Below the pieces are notes generated by a model. It saw nothing but the letters and a program-made list of their open reading frames with translations, was not told the origin of the DNA and made no database searches. A program made the translations under genes and the position numbers. From Megamerina dolium (lineage: Eukaryota > Arthropoda > Insecta > Diptera > Megamerinidae), in the NCBI GenBank assembly GCA_963854835.1, contig OY978525.1:92842136-92906135 (forward strand): a stretch of 64,000 nt of DNA, given 5' to 3'. This document shows, in pieces, positions 1 to 10,825 of this stretch; positions within the stretch are counted from its first letter, which is position 1, and each line of letters opens with the position of its first letter.

Positions 1-158
1 ATCGACTTCACCACAGCACGAAACATGATAATTAGTAGTACCAGATTTCAGCATCTCGACACCCATAAGCGACGTGACTGTCTCCAGATCAACGAACGAA
101 AAACCAAATTGATCAGGTGATGAAGAAAGGAGACCTCACAATTTGCGTCAAATACCGC
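1..158 (+). pseudogene. non-LTR retrotransposon endonuclease fragment
   Basis: The plus strand reads open from base 1 with IDFTTARNMIISSTRFQHLD near the start. This resembles the end of the APE-type endonuclease domain of LINE elements, the kind often annotated in insects as craniofacial development protein 2-like. The typical continuation (an IDH motif and a final RG) is only weakly kept. It is cut by the window edge on the left and stops where the SINE begins at 159. Identification is from memory of the family; it is certainly not an intact gene. Confidence 0.5.
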
Positions 159-538
159 GGGTGCCGTAGCTCAGTAGTTAGTACGTTGGCCTTCTGATCT
201 GTAGGTCGTGGGTTCAATCCCCGGTTGAAGCATAACAAAATTTTAATATCGAAAAGATTTTTCTTTCGAACGGTAACCACCTGCCGGCAAGAATTGGCAA
301 TTTTTCCGATAGTAACAATTTGCCAAAAATGCTTCTTAAAAGAGCTCTGTAACTAACTAAAATGATGTCACAAGTGTTCTGCCGTTCGGAACCACCTAAC
401 ATAAGTAGGTCCCTTCTAATACTGTCCAAATTTAACACGCACAACAGTATTGGAAGAGAAGCTCGGTGGTATCACAATGGGCCTTGCTGGCCTAAGTATG
501 TTCTTTCAGAGAGAGGGCAGCCAACTAACTTAACCTAA
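159..538 (+). repeat. tRNA-derived SINE, tail type B
   Basis: The tRNA-like head has an A box (TAGCTCAGTAG) and a B box (GGTTCAATCC), so it looks like an RNA polymerase III promoter. The body matches the other SINE copies of the window as far as the GCTCGG motif near 461. After that the 3' end differs: it continues TGGTATCACAATGG, then GGCCTAAG and an AGAGAGAGGGCAGCCA stretch, and ends at TTAACCTAA. The same alternative tail occurs at 55135-55495. No target-site duplication was found. Confidence 0.8.
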
Positions 539-1915
539 GTAACTGACATTTCTACTAGTTAAACAATCGGACATAAAGGAAATTTTAGTGGGTTGAAGTC
601 CATGAAGTACTCTTTTAAGACCTTCGATGCTCTCCTTTCTTTAAAGAAAAACTGCTTCCTATGGGGAGACACTAACCCTTAATGAAAATTCCATTTCATT
701 ATTACTACTTTAGTTTCAGAGTAAGTTTTATACTTCAGGCCTTTTTCATAATCCAGGCCAGTTTCATAATCTCAGGCCTTGTTGTGCGCGTTTGCGTTGC
801 GACCGAGTATCAATGGCATTTTTCTTCGTTCACAATAATTGATCAGTTTACGAATTGCTGCATGTGGCGCCTGTGGGTCTTTCTCTATTACTATTTCTTT
901 AGCAAACACGTTTATGTTCACCCGAACTAACTCTATCAACAAGCCGCAGTAGAGAAACTATGAAAGACAAAGAAAGTGCATATTACAATAGTATTAAATA
1001 CCATACAGTATATTCCATAGTACTCGTGCATTTTCATCTGCTAAATCTCTTTCTTGATACCTTAGTATCCATAGTTCGTGAACCAGAACTATGTTCAGTT
1101 TCGACAAAAGCGTTCTGTAACTTTTTTAACTACAACCTCAGACAGAACGCCCCCGGTGTAGCCACTTTTATGTCCACTGTCTTCTTCTTCTTCTTCTTGT
1201 GCAAATGGACTGGGATGCAAGCAAACCAGTAATTTAATTTACAGTTGTTGGCTTTGACTGAAGCCAAGCTTTATCGTCTACTTCTATCGTAAGCTACTTC
1301 CCCTTTTTTGGATCTTTGCTGTTAAAGGCTCCTGCTAGCTTATAGAGTACATTGCTTTGGGTTTCTTTCTGCAGGCGATTCACTTTATCTTATCCCCTCA
1401 CTTTATTTGATCTTTGGCACCTTTACCATCCTCCTGTTTTAGCGTAAAGGCCTTGCGTTAATTTTTTGGATCCTTAGCTTGACCTGACCCGCGATTTGTC
1501 CTCCCGTTAGTTTGAAAGACAAAGATCACGATTCAGCGTTGTGGCGCTTAAAAGGTATTGTTTGCATTTCTATACAAATGCATTCCACTTTGTAAGGGGA
1601 TGTGCTTAAATAAAAATGCTTTAACTAATTCTAAAATATATGCTTATAGCGCCTTTATATTAAGTATTACAATTATCTAGTAGATGAATAGATACGATTG
1701 ATCTAATAATTTTTCTGCTAACGTTCATCAAAAACTTATGCTCATGCGTGCATTTCAAAAATTGTTAAATGTAAAATTATGGTTTATGTCGGTCTATAGA
1801 AAAAAAATAAAACCCAAAAACAATTTTAATTTTCATGTTAATTACACTTAAAATTTATATGCCGTTAGTCTAGTCATTCATATATATTCTTATATATTCA
1901 TTCTATCATTGCTAC
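539..1915. other. intergenic, decayed transposon material
   Basis: No gene is supported. On the minus strand about 790-915 reads like a decayed LINE endonuclease piece (PQAPHAAIRKLINYC, then PLILGRNANAH, resembling the GCDANAHH motif of jockey-like elements). The remainder shows no recognisable coding potential. The last part should contain the 3' untranslated region of the ZCCHC8-like gene; no AATAAA is seen close to its stop codon. Confidence 0.4.
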
Positions 1916-4072
1916 TCAAGTGTCATCATTTTGCAGTTGTGTCACTATGTTGCGCACCTTCTTGATAACCACTTTCATATTTTCATATTTTCCCGTTGAA
2001 TCGGGTAGATTTTCAAAATTAATCACATCACTTACACCAACTTTAAAATTATCACCAGCTGGCAATTTATCAAAAGGTGAAAATTTCAAAACGGGTGTAC
2101 CCAAAAATGATTCCTTAATTACATCTGCGCTACGATTATGTGGTGTCGATGGTGTTGATGGTGTTTTTGGTAATGTTTCAGGCGCTATCTTCTCTTCGCT
2201 AGCGTTCTCTAACACAGTCATATTTTTCTCTGGCACATCAGACGATTGTGTGCTATCCAGTGCCATAACTTCGTCAATTAATGAATCATCAGTTGCACTA
2301 ATATTTGAGATATTTGCTTGTAGTTCCAGCAATAAGTTTTGTTGTTTAGTCTCTAAATCAGCCAATGTCGGTGATTGAGAACGTTCTTCGGATGACACCG
2401 AATCATCTTCCTTAGATGGTGGTAAGGGTGGGGGTGGAGGACGATTATTATCAGTTATTATCTCATCAGGTGGTGGCATAGGTCGTGAAAATATTACATC
2501 AGCCATATCCGGTGCACATTCGGGATCTTCAATTTGCATATCAGATACTACCAAGGTGGATAAATTATTTATATTTTCCACTACATCGTTGACAGGTGGT
2601 AAATTTTTTAATTTTTTACGTTTATAACCCTTAATAACATTATCACCCAAGGTTTTAATAAATTCATCTTTCATCTGTGTACGGTTTAATGGTGGTACAT
2701 TATGATGGTTATAATCCTGGAAAATAGATTAGGAGAATATGCAGTATTTTCGTTTACAATTAAAGAACTATATGTTACATACATCATAGAAATTGGGTCC
2801 TGGATCTGCATTAAAACCGGGAAATTCTATAATACGTGAAATATCATATTTATGATTTATATTGTCCACTTCGCCCTCATCTTCATCGGATTTTAAAACT
2901 TCCGTACCCTGGGAAAAGTAAACAAACAATATATCAGTCGAGTTTTATTTGCATATACCAATATGCAAGTAGGTTCTTACATCCGAATTAAAAAGGGCGA
3001 TCCCCGAATGCGGTACTTTAGCATCTTCTAGCCAACCGGGTGGATAGCCTAATACACGCATACGATAGAAGAAAAATGGCAATTCACCACGACGTAATCC
3101 CAATGCCAAACGCAATTTATCGCTGATCACGCCAGGACGCAAATGGGCAAAACGTTGTTCGATATCTATGTGGTAACGCTCCTGTTTCGAGGGAAGTGCT
3201 TTCTTTGCTCGATTAATACGACCAATATTACGCGGTTGTGGACATTTACGTAATGAATGGTCTCCAGCGCCACAATTAAAACACGACTGCGTTTGCCGTG
3301 GTCGAGGACAATGTAATTCATCTTTCTTTTGCTGCTTTTGTTTGGTAGCTTCTTCGTCAAGTGCATCTTTAATTGTTCGCTTATAGGAGGGCACCTGTAC
3401 AGCGTCTAATTTCACAGCGGGTTCAGTGTCAATCATGAAAAGTTCGCTTATACCTGTTAAGTCTGGTGATGATTCTTTGTCGAAAGAATCGTTTTTTTCA
3501 AAATCCTCTTGTGAACATTCTTCGATAGAATCGGGTATATCTCGTACATAGGCACGAATACATTCATCAGTACCCAATGAAAATTCAAAGTCTTCTTCCA
3601 ATACATTTTGTAACGCACTTAAAATCGTATGCGACAATTTTTTGAACACATCACTCCCAAAGAATTTCACTTCAAATGCTGGCACTGGAATACTATCAAT
3701 TCCGCAGCTTGTATCTACTGCTGTGACATTAGCAGATATTAGAGTATTGTTTTGCTCTCGATTATCACGTCTATTTATTTTGTCAGCTACATCATGCTGT
3801 GGTGGCGGCGAATCATGTATTTCGGTAATTTCTTCGATCTCACCATCTTCAACAATACTAACCACTGGAGTGATTGTTGTTGTTGTATCTGCAGAGTTGT
3901 CCAGTTGGTGCAATTCTTCATCGCCATCTTCTATTTCCTCTACTTCACCATCTTCCATATCACAATCGATTGACACAACAGCACTTGGTTGTGGTGGTGA
4001 GTCAGGTATTGTTATTGTAGCATCAACTACTGCAGTATTATCACTGTCGTTGTCTAAACTCATGTGCTCCAT
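1916..4072 (-). CDS. ZCCHC8: ZCCHC8-like zinc-knuckle/PSP protein, three exons
   Basis: Coding exons are 4072-2981, 2908-2783 and 2716-1916, giving 672 residues. Both introns are short (72 and 66 bp) with GTAAGA and GTATGT donors and TTTTCCCAG and TTTTCCAG acceptors, all in phase 0. Residues 1-100 are acidic. Residues 264-277 form a CCHC zinc knuckle (CFNCGAGDHSLRKC). Residues about 300-352 are a PSP domain (LRPGVISDKLRLALGL, then YRMRVLGYPPGWL). A proline run lies near 499-507, and the C-terminus has FENLPDSTGKY near 640, resembling the conserved C-terminal segment of ZCCHC8. In other animals ZCCHC8 bridges the MTR4 helicase and RBM7 in the nuclear exosome targeting complex, which removes short unstable nuclear RNAs; this role is inferred by homology. 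The start is the first ATG of the long open exon. Nothing appears broken. Confidence 0.9.
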
Positions 4073-5415
4073 AATAATAAAAAAATATTATAAATAATAT
4101 GTAAGATACCGATACAAAGCAGCTTCACTGTAAATATAAATGTGGCGTCAAATTGTCAAAATCCACATTTATGATTCCACCATTTCGATCTAATATTCGA
4201 ATGCTATTTTCTAATGTTAGTTTTAATGTATAAAAATCAAATGCAATAAAATCAAAAAACGTCCCAGTAAAATTGTATGGATTATTTCCAGTTTAATATT
4301 TAATAGTTGACATTTGATCGTATTGACATTAGTTACGCCGTGGATATAATACTCCACACACAATAATTCGGTAGTAACGATTACCCGACTACAAAATGAC
4401 GTCGGAATCAACTTTCGCCTTAGACCAAGGAATAATAATACAAGGTAGTGCTCGTAGGCGAGCCCTCACGTATGAAGGAGTCAAAGTAAACACATGAGAA
4501 AAGAAGACTAAGAAGTAGAAATGAAACAATAGAAATAACAAAACAAAAAACCAAAAACACTAGTTTGACATTATAAGAAGCCACTTTTTGACATTATATG
4601 GCGCAGCTAAGAAGAATCTTATATAATTGCTCTACCTTCTATTGAAACTACTTGGCCTTGGACGCGCACAACGAGCAGTTACCGTTTGCATTTCAAAATA
4701 AAATTAAATTTAAGTCGATCACTTTGTCAACTGTCGTCGCGTTGCAATGTCGCAGTGTTGCAGTCAATTCGTTCGTCTACGTAAGAGACCCATGTTAACA
4801 ACGTATTAACAGAAGTTACAATGTTGCATTGATTTTTGGATTAAACTGGATGCAATTATTTATTTATTAAATGATAACAACGAATACATCACTCTATTAT
4901 ATTTTACTAAAACTATACGCACTTGCGAAATATATACCAAATAACAGTTTCGTGTTTACTACAACGTGCAACAATTATCATAGAAAAATGCATAAACCAT
5001 TTTAATCTAATCTAAATAGAAAAAGTGGACTGGGCTGAAGATATAAATTGCAGCAAAAGTTTAAGCGTGAAATAAAGTGATGACAAATTATTTATCAACT
5101 AAAACTCGATGAAAATTTACATTTAATCAAATCGTTTATTAACACAATGGACATGAGTCCGTTCTTCTTGAATGTTCAGAGTAAACGAGAGCGAACAAAA
5201 AGGCATTTTTCACAAAATGACGCTACTAAAACATAAGCAAGGTTTTGCGATCGATAAGGATGCATATATTTCATGTCATCATAGACAGGGTTGCTTAAAA
5301 TGAAATGTACATGGTAGAACCTACTGTCAGTGTAAACGGTCAAAAAGTAAAGCATTGACGAAATAGAAAAAGTTGACAAACTTTGTCAGTGTCAGTACAA
5401 CAACAATTTTATTAT
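4073..5415. other. region upstream of the ZCCHC8-like gene
   Basis: It should contain the promoter and 5' untranslated region of the minus-strand gene, but no convincing TATA box or initiator can be fixed from sequence alone. No coding region is supported. The right edge is the start of the LTR at 5416. Confidence 0.4.
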
Positions 5416-5942
5416 TGTTACGTTTTTATTTTGTGAACGTTTAATTCTATTTGAATCAACCTTGTTCGATCACTGGATTCTGTTAATAATAATTGCAACA
5501 CTTATTTAGTAAAATTATATACAGCAACAATTTATTTAATCAACTCTACAATAACAATTTAATGAACTTGCAACTTTTGACTCTGATACTGTACCAATGT
5601 TTGCGCAATCATGTTCGCGATTTAATTGATTCCATTTGTCAACAACTGGCACTATTTCTACTCTGTGGCAACACTCCAGAATCTTCCTTTATCGAGATTC
5701 TTTTCTTTCTTTTTCGTTGGCTTGTTCTGGTTATCGCCTATTCCTTTTTGTTGACATTCGTTTCGGCGCTGCCAATATTCGTGTCACTCACAATAGTTAT
5801 GAGTAACCAACCATCGTTACTCGTTACATACAATATTGTTGCTTTTTGTTACAAACTAAGTGTTGCAATTGCAATTGCAGTGCAGTGATCGAACAAGGTT
5901 AATTCAAATAGAATTAAGCGTTCACGGAATAAAAACGTAACA
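5416..5942 (+). mobile_element. 5' LTR of a Ty3/Gypsy-type retrotransposon
   Basis: The 527-bp segment begins TGTTACG and ends CGTAACA, the TG...CA rule for LTRs. It is followed two bases later by a tRNA primer site. Unusually, the outer 60 or so bases at each end are inverted copies of each other (5415-5475 against 5883-5943, four mismatches). No second LTR is present in the window, so the element is incomplete and no target-site duplication can be checked. An open frame at 5493-5888 inside it has no protein features. Confidence 0.75.
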
Positions 5943-5944
5943 AT

Positions 5945-5963
5945 TGGTGTCAGAAGTTGGATT
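5945..5963 (+). other. primer binding site, tRNA-Leu type
   Basis: TGGTGTCAGAAGTTGGATT complements the 3' end of insect tRNA-Leu (CCACTTCTGACACCA) with one mismatch. A tRNA-Leu primer is used by the mdg3/blastopia/micropia group of Ty3/Gypsy elements. It lies directly after the LTR, where a minus-strand primer site belongs. Confidence 0.7.
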
Positions 5964-5971
5964 CTGTTAAG

Positions 5972-7339
5972 ATGGTGAAAATTGACCAACTGAAAGTGGA
6001 CCAACTGAAAAAAAAGTTGTCAGAGAGGAATTTATCGTCATCAGGTACAAAAGCAGAACTGCTGGTGAAGCTAAGGCAAGCCATGGAGGCTAAGGATATT
6101 AATGTAGAAGAACATGAGTTCTTCGAGGTAGCTGATATACATGCAACTGTGCACGCTGAGGAAGAGAGCAAGATAAATTCGAGTCAACTCATGGAATTCA
6201 TGAAATCCATGATGCAACAATAGTTGCTGGTGCTACTGCCTGGAATTAATGCGAAGTTACAAGAACATTCGGGTGAATTGCGTATGGAAATTCAAGAAGG
6301 TTCGTCTCTCCAAGAAAACATTATGGGAGAGCTCCAGAAAACATTTGACTCCAAGTTTCAAGAACATTCGGTTCATTGAAAATCTACAAAAAGGAATTGA
6401 GATTAGATTTCAAGTAATTTCCGGAACCATTAATGAAAAAGTCACAGATCTGAAGGAACATGTAGATGACTTTGAAGATAAGTTCGAGAAATTACAGCAC
6501 GAACTCAATCAACTAAAAATAAATGGACCAGCCATATCAGTGATTAGAGATTCAAGCACAATCAAACTAAAGCCACCAACATTTGACGGAAGCACGCCAT
6601 TCAATATCTTCAAGCTTCAATTCGAGACAACAGCTTCGAAGAATCAATGGGATGATAGCGACAAGACCGCTGCTTTAATAGTCGCATTAAAAGGCAATGC
6701 TTCCAAGGTGTTACAAATGGTTCCAGAGAAAGATCGTGGTAGCTATCAATCACTGATGGAGGCACTCCAGCGAAAATATGGAAATGAATATAAGAGTCAA
6801 CTGCATAGAGTGGAATTAAGATCGCGAGTGCAACGGAGTAATGAGAGCCTTCAGGAATTCCTTCCGATATTGAGCGCTTATGTCATCTAGCGTTCTCCGG
6901 TAATTCGGAAGAGTTCGTCGAAAAACTAAAAATAGAGGTATTCATAGATGGCATACGTGATGGAGAGGCAAAGCGTACCCTAGTCTTATCACCAAGGAAT
7001 ACATATGCCGAAAAAGTCAGTATTGCCTTGACGTTTGAAGCCGCCAGTTTGATGTGTCGACCAATGCCACTGGTACTCCAACTAGAAACAGAAACATCAG
7101 ATCTGGTTGAAGCAGTGTATCATGCATCCAAGTTCGTAGTGCAGCCTAAAGCAAGAACAACAGGTCGACGTAAAAATAAATTTACTGGTAAGTGCTTCAT
7201 TTGCGACAAACCAGGACACATGGTGCGTGACTGCCGTCTACGACGAAAGCGATCAAGATCGAATTCTTCAGGAAGACAAAAGAAGGAGAATAGGGTGGAC
7301 AGCGATCGCTCCACTAACACACATCCATCGTTAAACTAA
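5972..7339 (+). pseudogene. broken gag of the Ty3/Gypsy-type element
   Basis: The reading starts at the ATG at 5972 just after the primer site. Residues about 4-39 form a SAP-like helix-extension-helix (IDQLKVDQLKKKLS and GTKAELLVKLRQAM). A capsid-like segment follows (PPTFDGSTPFNIFKLQFET, 6571-6890), then a CCHC zinc knuckle at 7193-7233 (CFICDKPGHMVRDC). The frame is interrupted by a TAG at 6221-6223, a frameshift near 6380 and another near 6880. It is therefore a dead copy. Order and motifs agree with gag proteins of insect Ty3/Gypsy elements. Confidence 0.8.
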
Positions 7340-7416
7340 ACCGTGTCAGTTCAGCGGGGCGTGAACTGACTCCAACAGTCGGTTGCCCCATCATTCACAT
7401 TTCACAACTACAGCGT

Positions 7417-8680
7417 GTGCCAAGCAGCTTAACTATTGATGGAAAATTGGCCAATATGGAATTCATGTTAACTCTGGATACTTGTGCATCACATTTTATA
7501 ATCAAGAGCGATTTGGTAAAGAGGTTTGAGCCTTTAATGGGAATAAAATTGCGTACAGCAACGGGTGAGGATTCTCAAATTCTGGGTAAGATAATTAAAC
7601 GAGTATCTATTGAAAATTGCCAATGATGATGCAATAATTGCCACTAATTATTGCATCATCGGTGACGCAATAATTGGTGTTGATTTTATAATTGACAACA
7701 TATTTACGTTAGTTTTAAATCAACGGATACTACGCTATGCAAATGTCGAGCTACCATTGAACATCGGTCACAAGCGTAGTGGGAACATCAAACGAGTACT
7801 GTCATGCCAACGCCAAGAGGTTCCAGCAAAATTGGAAGCGGTGATTTGGGCATAGATAAATGTGGATGATGGGACAGGCAAGTTGTGGATAGTGGAAGCA
7901 GATAAAGAAATAACGAATAAAAACATCATACTTGGTAGGATGTTAGTGGAACCTAAAGAATATGGATTAGCTCCTGTGCGAATATTAAATCCAACTAATA
8001 CATCTACAGTTGTGAAGAAAGGAATGGTGATTGGTCATTGCCAGGAAGTTACTGCCGTAGTAGACTGCGAAAAGGGTTCGTCGATAAAAAGTGGAAGATC
8101 AGGAACTGTCAGAGCGGAAATAAAAGCACAGATGGAAGAATGGGCAGGTGTGCTTATCAACCAGCAAAAAGAAAAGGCTTTACAACTATTGGAGAAGTAC
8201 AGTTCAATCTTTTCTTCAAATGGAAAAACTGGAGGACGAACAACCATCGCGAAGCATCACATTGACACCGGTGATTCTAGACCAATTCGTCAAACACCAC
8301 GACGAGTTCCATTGGCCAAAAGAGACGAAGCCATTAAGCTGATTTACGATATGCAGAAACAAGGTGTTATTGAACCATCAGCGAGTCCATGGAGTTCACC
8401 AGTTGTGCTGGAAAAGAAGAAGGATAGAAGTACTAGATTCTGCGTGGATTATAGAAAGCTAAATGATATTACGAAAAAAGACAGCTATCCACTGCTAAGA
8501 ATCGATGGCATTCTGAACACGCTATCTGGTGCGAAGTGGTTTTCAACTTTTGATCTGCAAAGTGGCTACTGGCAAGAACACTTTCAACTGAGTTTCCCAA
8601 CACCAGCTTCATTCATCAAAAGTTCGACAATATCAATTCTATCTTTCATTAAAAAGGTAGAGAAGATTCTAGTGTCGTAG
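7417..8680 (+). pseudogene. broken, truncated pol (protease and start of RT)
   Basis: An aspartic protease segment contains LTLDTCASHF at 7471-7500. The catalytic DTG triplet reads DTC (TGT at 7483-7485), which should abolish activity. IIGVDFI near 7670 is the second protease motif. A frameshift lies near 7615 and a TAG at 7853-7855. The reverse transcriptase then runs through SPWSSPVVLEKKKD, FCVDYRKLND and FDLQSGYWQ (motif A with the first catalytic Asp) and loses similarity at about 8578. The YxDD box, RNase H and integrase are absent from the window, so the 3' part was deleted or replaced. Confidence 0.85.
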
Positions 8681-8689
8681 ACTGGCTTG

Positions 8690-8922
8690 GGTACAAAAGA
8701 ACTCATATGTATGGTCGCAGTAGCGGCAACACTTGTGGTTAGCCCTCAGCGGTATCAGCCGCGTAGGGCTCATATCCTCTAACAGACTTTAGCCTGGTTT
8801 CGCGTGGTCCACTTGATGAACAAGGATTTTTTTCCTTGCTCTAAGGTCATGCTTTCTTTTGATTGATTGATTGAAGTAATAACGTCTACACATCCAAAAG
8901 TTAGAAATTTGTTGAGTAATAT
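8690..8922. other. unassigned sequence between two transposons
   Basis: No open frame or known motif is visible. It contains the short pairing segments AGCCCTCAGCGG and CCGCGTAGGGCT around 8740-8772, which could form a hairpin. It could be the end of the retroelement or another dispersed repeat. Confidence 0.3.
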
Positions 8923-9498
8923 CGGGTGATCCAATAAGAGCTTCCGGTAGTTTTTTTTTAATAAAATGCATGAATATCAATTTAATAATCAAAAAGTGTA
9001 TTTGGGACGTAAGTTCGGTTTATGACATTTAATGTTTGAAAATAATTTATTTTAAATGTTGTGGCCAACTGGCTCTAACATGATCCATTCTATGGGTCCA
9101 ATTTTCGAGCACTCTTTTGAGCATTTCGGCCGATATTCCGTTAATTACGCGCTTTATGATCGCTTCTAATGCAGGAATCGATTGCGGTTTATCGACATAA
9201 ACAACTAATTTCACATAGTTCCATAAAAAGTAATCCAACTGCGTCAGATCACAAGATCTGAACACCATAACCACAACATAACACCAAATGAACACCATGA
9301 AATGGTCGAAGAGAATGAAGAACATTTCTCACTGAAAACTGAATTTTAACAATTTGTAAACGTTGTTCTGGCGTTAGTCTATTTATGGTGAAATGTCAAT
9401 GAATAATGAACACAAATGTCATATGAACATGACAGTTATAACACGTGAGATGTCTGAGAATCCCTATTGGAAAAAGTACCTCCTATTGGATCACCCTG
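8923..9498 (-). mobile_element. internally deleted mariner-like element
   Basis: The ends carry matching inverted repeats (GGGTGATCCAATAAGAG on the left; the complement of the right end reads AGGGTGATCCAATAGGAG) flanked by TA-type sites. On the minus strand 9325-9047 encodes only the C-terminal end of a mariner-type transposase: DLTQLDYFLWNYVK, then ENWTHRMDHVRAS. This end is fused directly to 5' element sequence. The N-terminal DNA-binding part and the first catalytic residues are missing, so this is a 576-bp non-autonomous deletion derivative. Confidence 0.8.
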
Positions 9499-9609
9499 TA
9501 TATGTTTTTATTGTCGAAATGTATGTAGTACTATAAAGAAAATGTAATGACTATTTAAGGACAACATTCCAGATGTCAATTTCACTACAATGGTCATTCA
9601 ATTCGACTA

Positions 9610-10825
9610 CAAGGTGCGACAATTATGTATTAAGATTCGAACCATATCTCAGCAACCAAGCGCGCTATCTATGTCTGAGCACGTGTTCGTTTGATGGAGC
9701 GTTTTAACATGGAGCAAAGAGCGGCCATTAAATTCCACGCAAAAATTGGTAAAAGTACATCAGAAACATTCGGAATGATGCAGCAAGCATATGGCGATCC
9801 TTGTTTATCAAGACCAAATGTTTTTATATGGCATAAACGGTTTGTGGATGGCAGAGAGTCGCTGGAAGATGAAATAAAAGAAGGAAGGCCAATTTCAGTG
9901 CGGACGCCGGAAGCGATCCAGAAAGTTCGTGATTTTATTACAGAAGACCGCAATGCTTCAGTGAAAATGATGGAAAAGGCCTTAAACATCAACTGAGAAG
10001 CTATCCAACTCATTCTTCACGAGGATTTGTGCAAAACAAAGGTTTGCGCGAGATTTGTTCCACACACATTGATCGAGGACCAAAAATTAATGAGAGTCAG
10101 TCATCCTAGAGACATGGTTGCAGCTGCAGAAAATGATCTAAACTTCCTGAAAACAATTGTTACGGGTGATGAAACTTGGTGTTTCCAATACGATCCAGAA
10201 ACCAAGCGTCGAGGTGCAGAATGGAAATCAAAAAATTCACCACAAGCCAAAAAAACACGAAAAGTTCCATCAAAAATCAAAAGAATGCTCATCACATTCT
10301 TCGATAGCAAAGGAATGATCCACAAAGAATTTGTTCCAACTAGTCAAACAGTTACTTCCGCATGTAACGTCGAAGTTTTGAGGCGTTTGATGTCCAGAAT
10401 CCTTCGTGTTCGACCAGAATACCGCGATCCAAAAACTAGGTACCTGTTGCACGAGAATGCACAGAGTCACACAGCACTCATTGTTTGTCAACTTTTGGCT
10501 CGGAATCAGGTCTGTGTGTTGAATCACCCGCCGTATTCACCTGATTTGGCACCGTGCGACTTCTTTTCGTTCCCAAAACTGAAATTGAAGTTGAAATGAT
10601 GCTTTTTTGATGACATTCAGACCATACAATGGGCTTCGACGAGGGCACTGTAGGCGATTCCGAAAAATGAGCTGGAACACGCGTTTGAATCACTATTAAA
10701 TCTGTGTAACAAGTGTATTGAATCAGGAGGAGAATATTTCGACTAAATATACCGAAAAATTAGCAGATATCGTGTTTTAATTGTCTTTTCTAGAGGCAGT
10801 TTTAATACATAATTGTCGCACCTTG
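9610..10825 (+). mobile_element. full-length mariner element
   Basis: Perfect 24-bp inverted repeats (9610-9633 and 10802-10825, beginning CAAGGTGCGACAATTATG) are flanked by TA on both sides. The element is 1216 bp and contains one transposase reading frame in the correct orientation (see 9694-10746). The perfect ends and low damage suggest a fairly recent insertion. Confidence 0.92.
9694..10746 (+). pseudogene. mariner transposase with three nonsense codons
   Basis: One frame of about 350 codons runs the full family length without any frameshift. It is broken only by TGA at 9994-9996 (an Arg codon in relatives is plausible), TGA at 10597-10599 and TAG at 10651-10653. It starts MERFNMEQRAAIKFHAK with an N-terminal helix-turn-helix region, and WHKRF is present. 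VTGDETW holds the first catalytic Asp. The second acidic residue is Glu in LLHENAQSHT where Asp is usual, and the third is Asp in YSPDLAPCDFF, with 34 residues between (DD34D spacing). It ends CIESGGEYFD before TAA at 10744. The protein should be inactive. Confidence 0.9.

Noticed and set aside
1920..2378. 152-codon open frame antisense to the ZCCHC8-like gene
   Set aside because: It is a shadow of exon 3, whose coding identity is clear on the minus strand.
5493..5888. 131-codon open frame in the LTR
   Set aside because: It lies wholly between the LTR ends, is hydrophobic low-complexity and has no motif.
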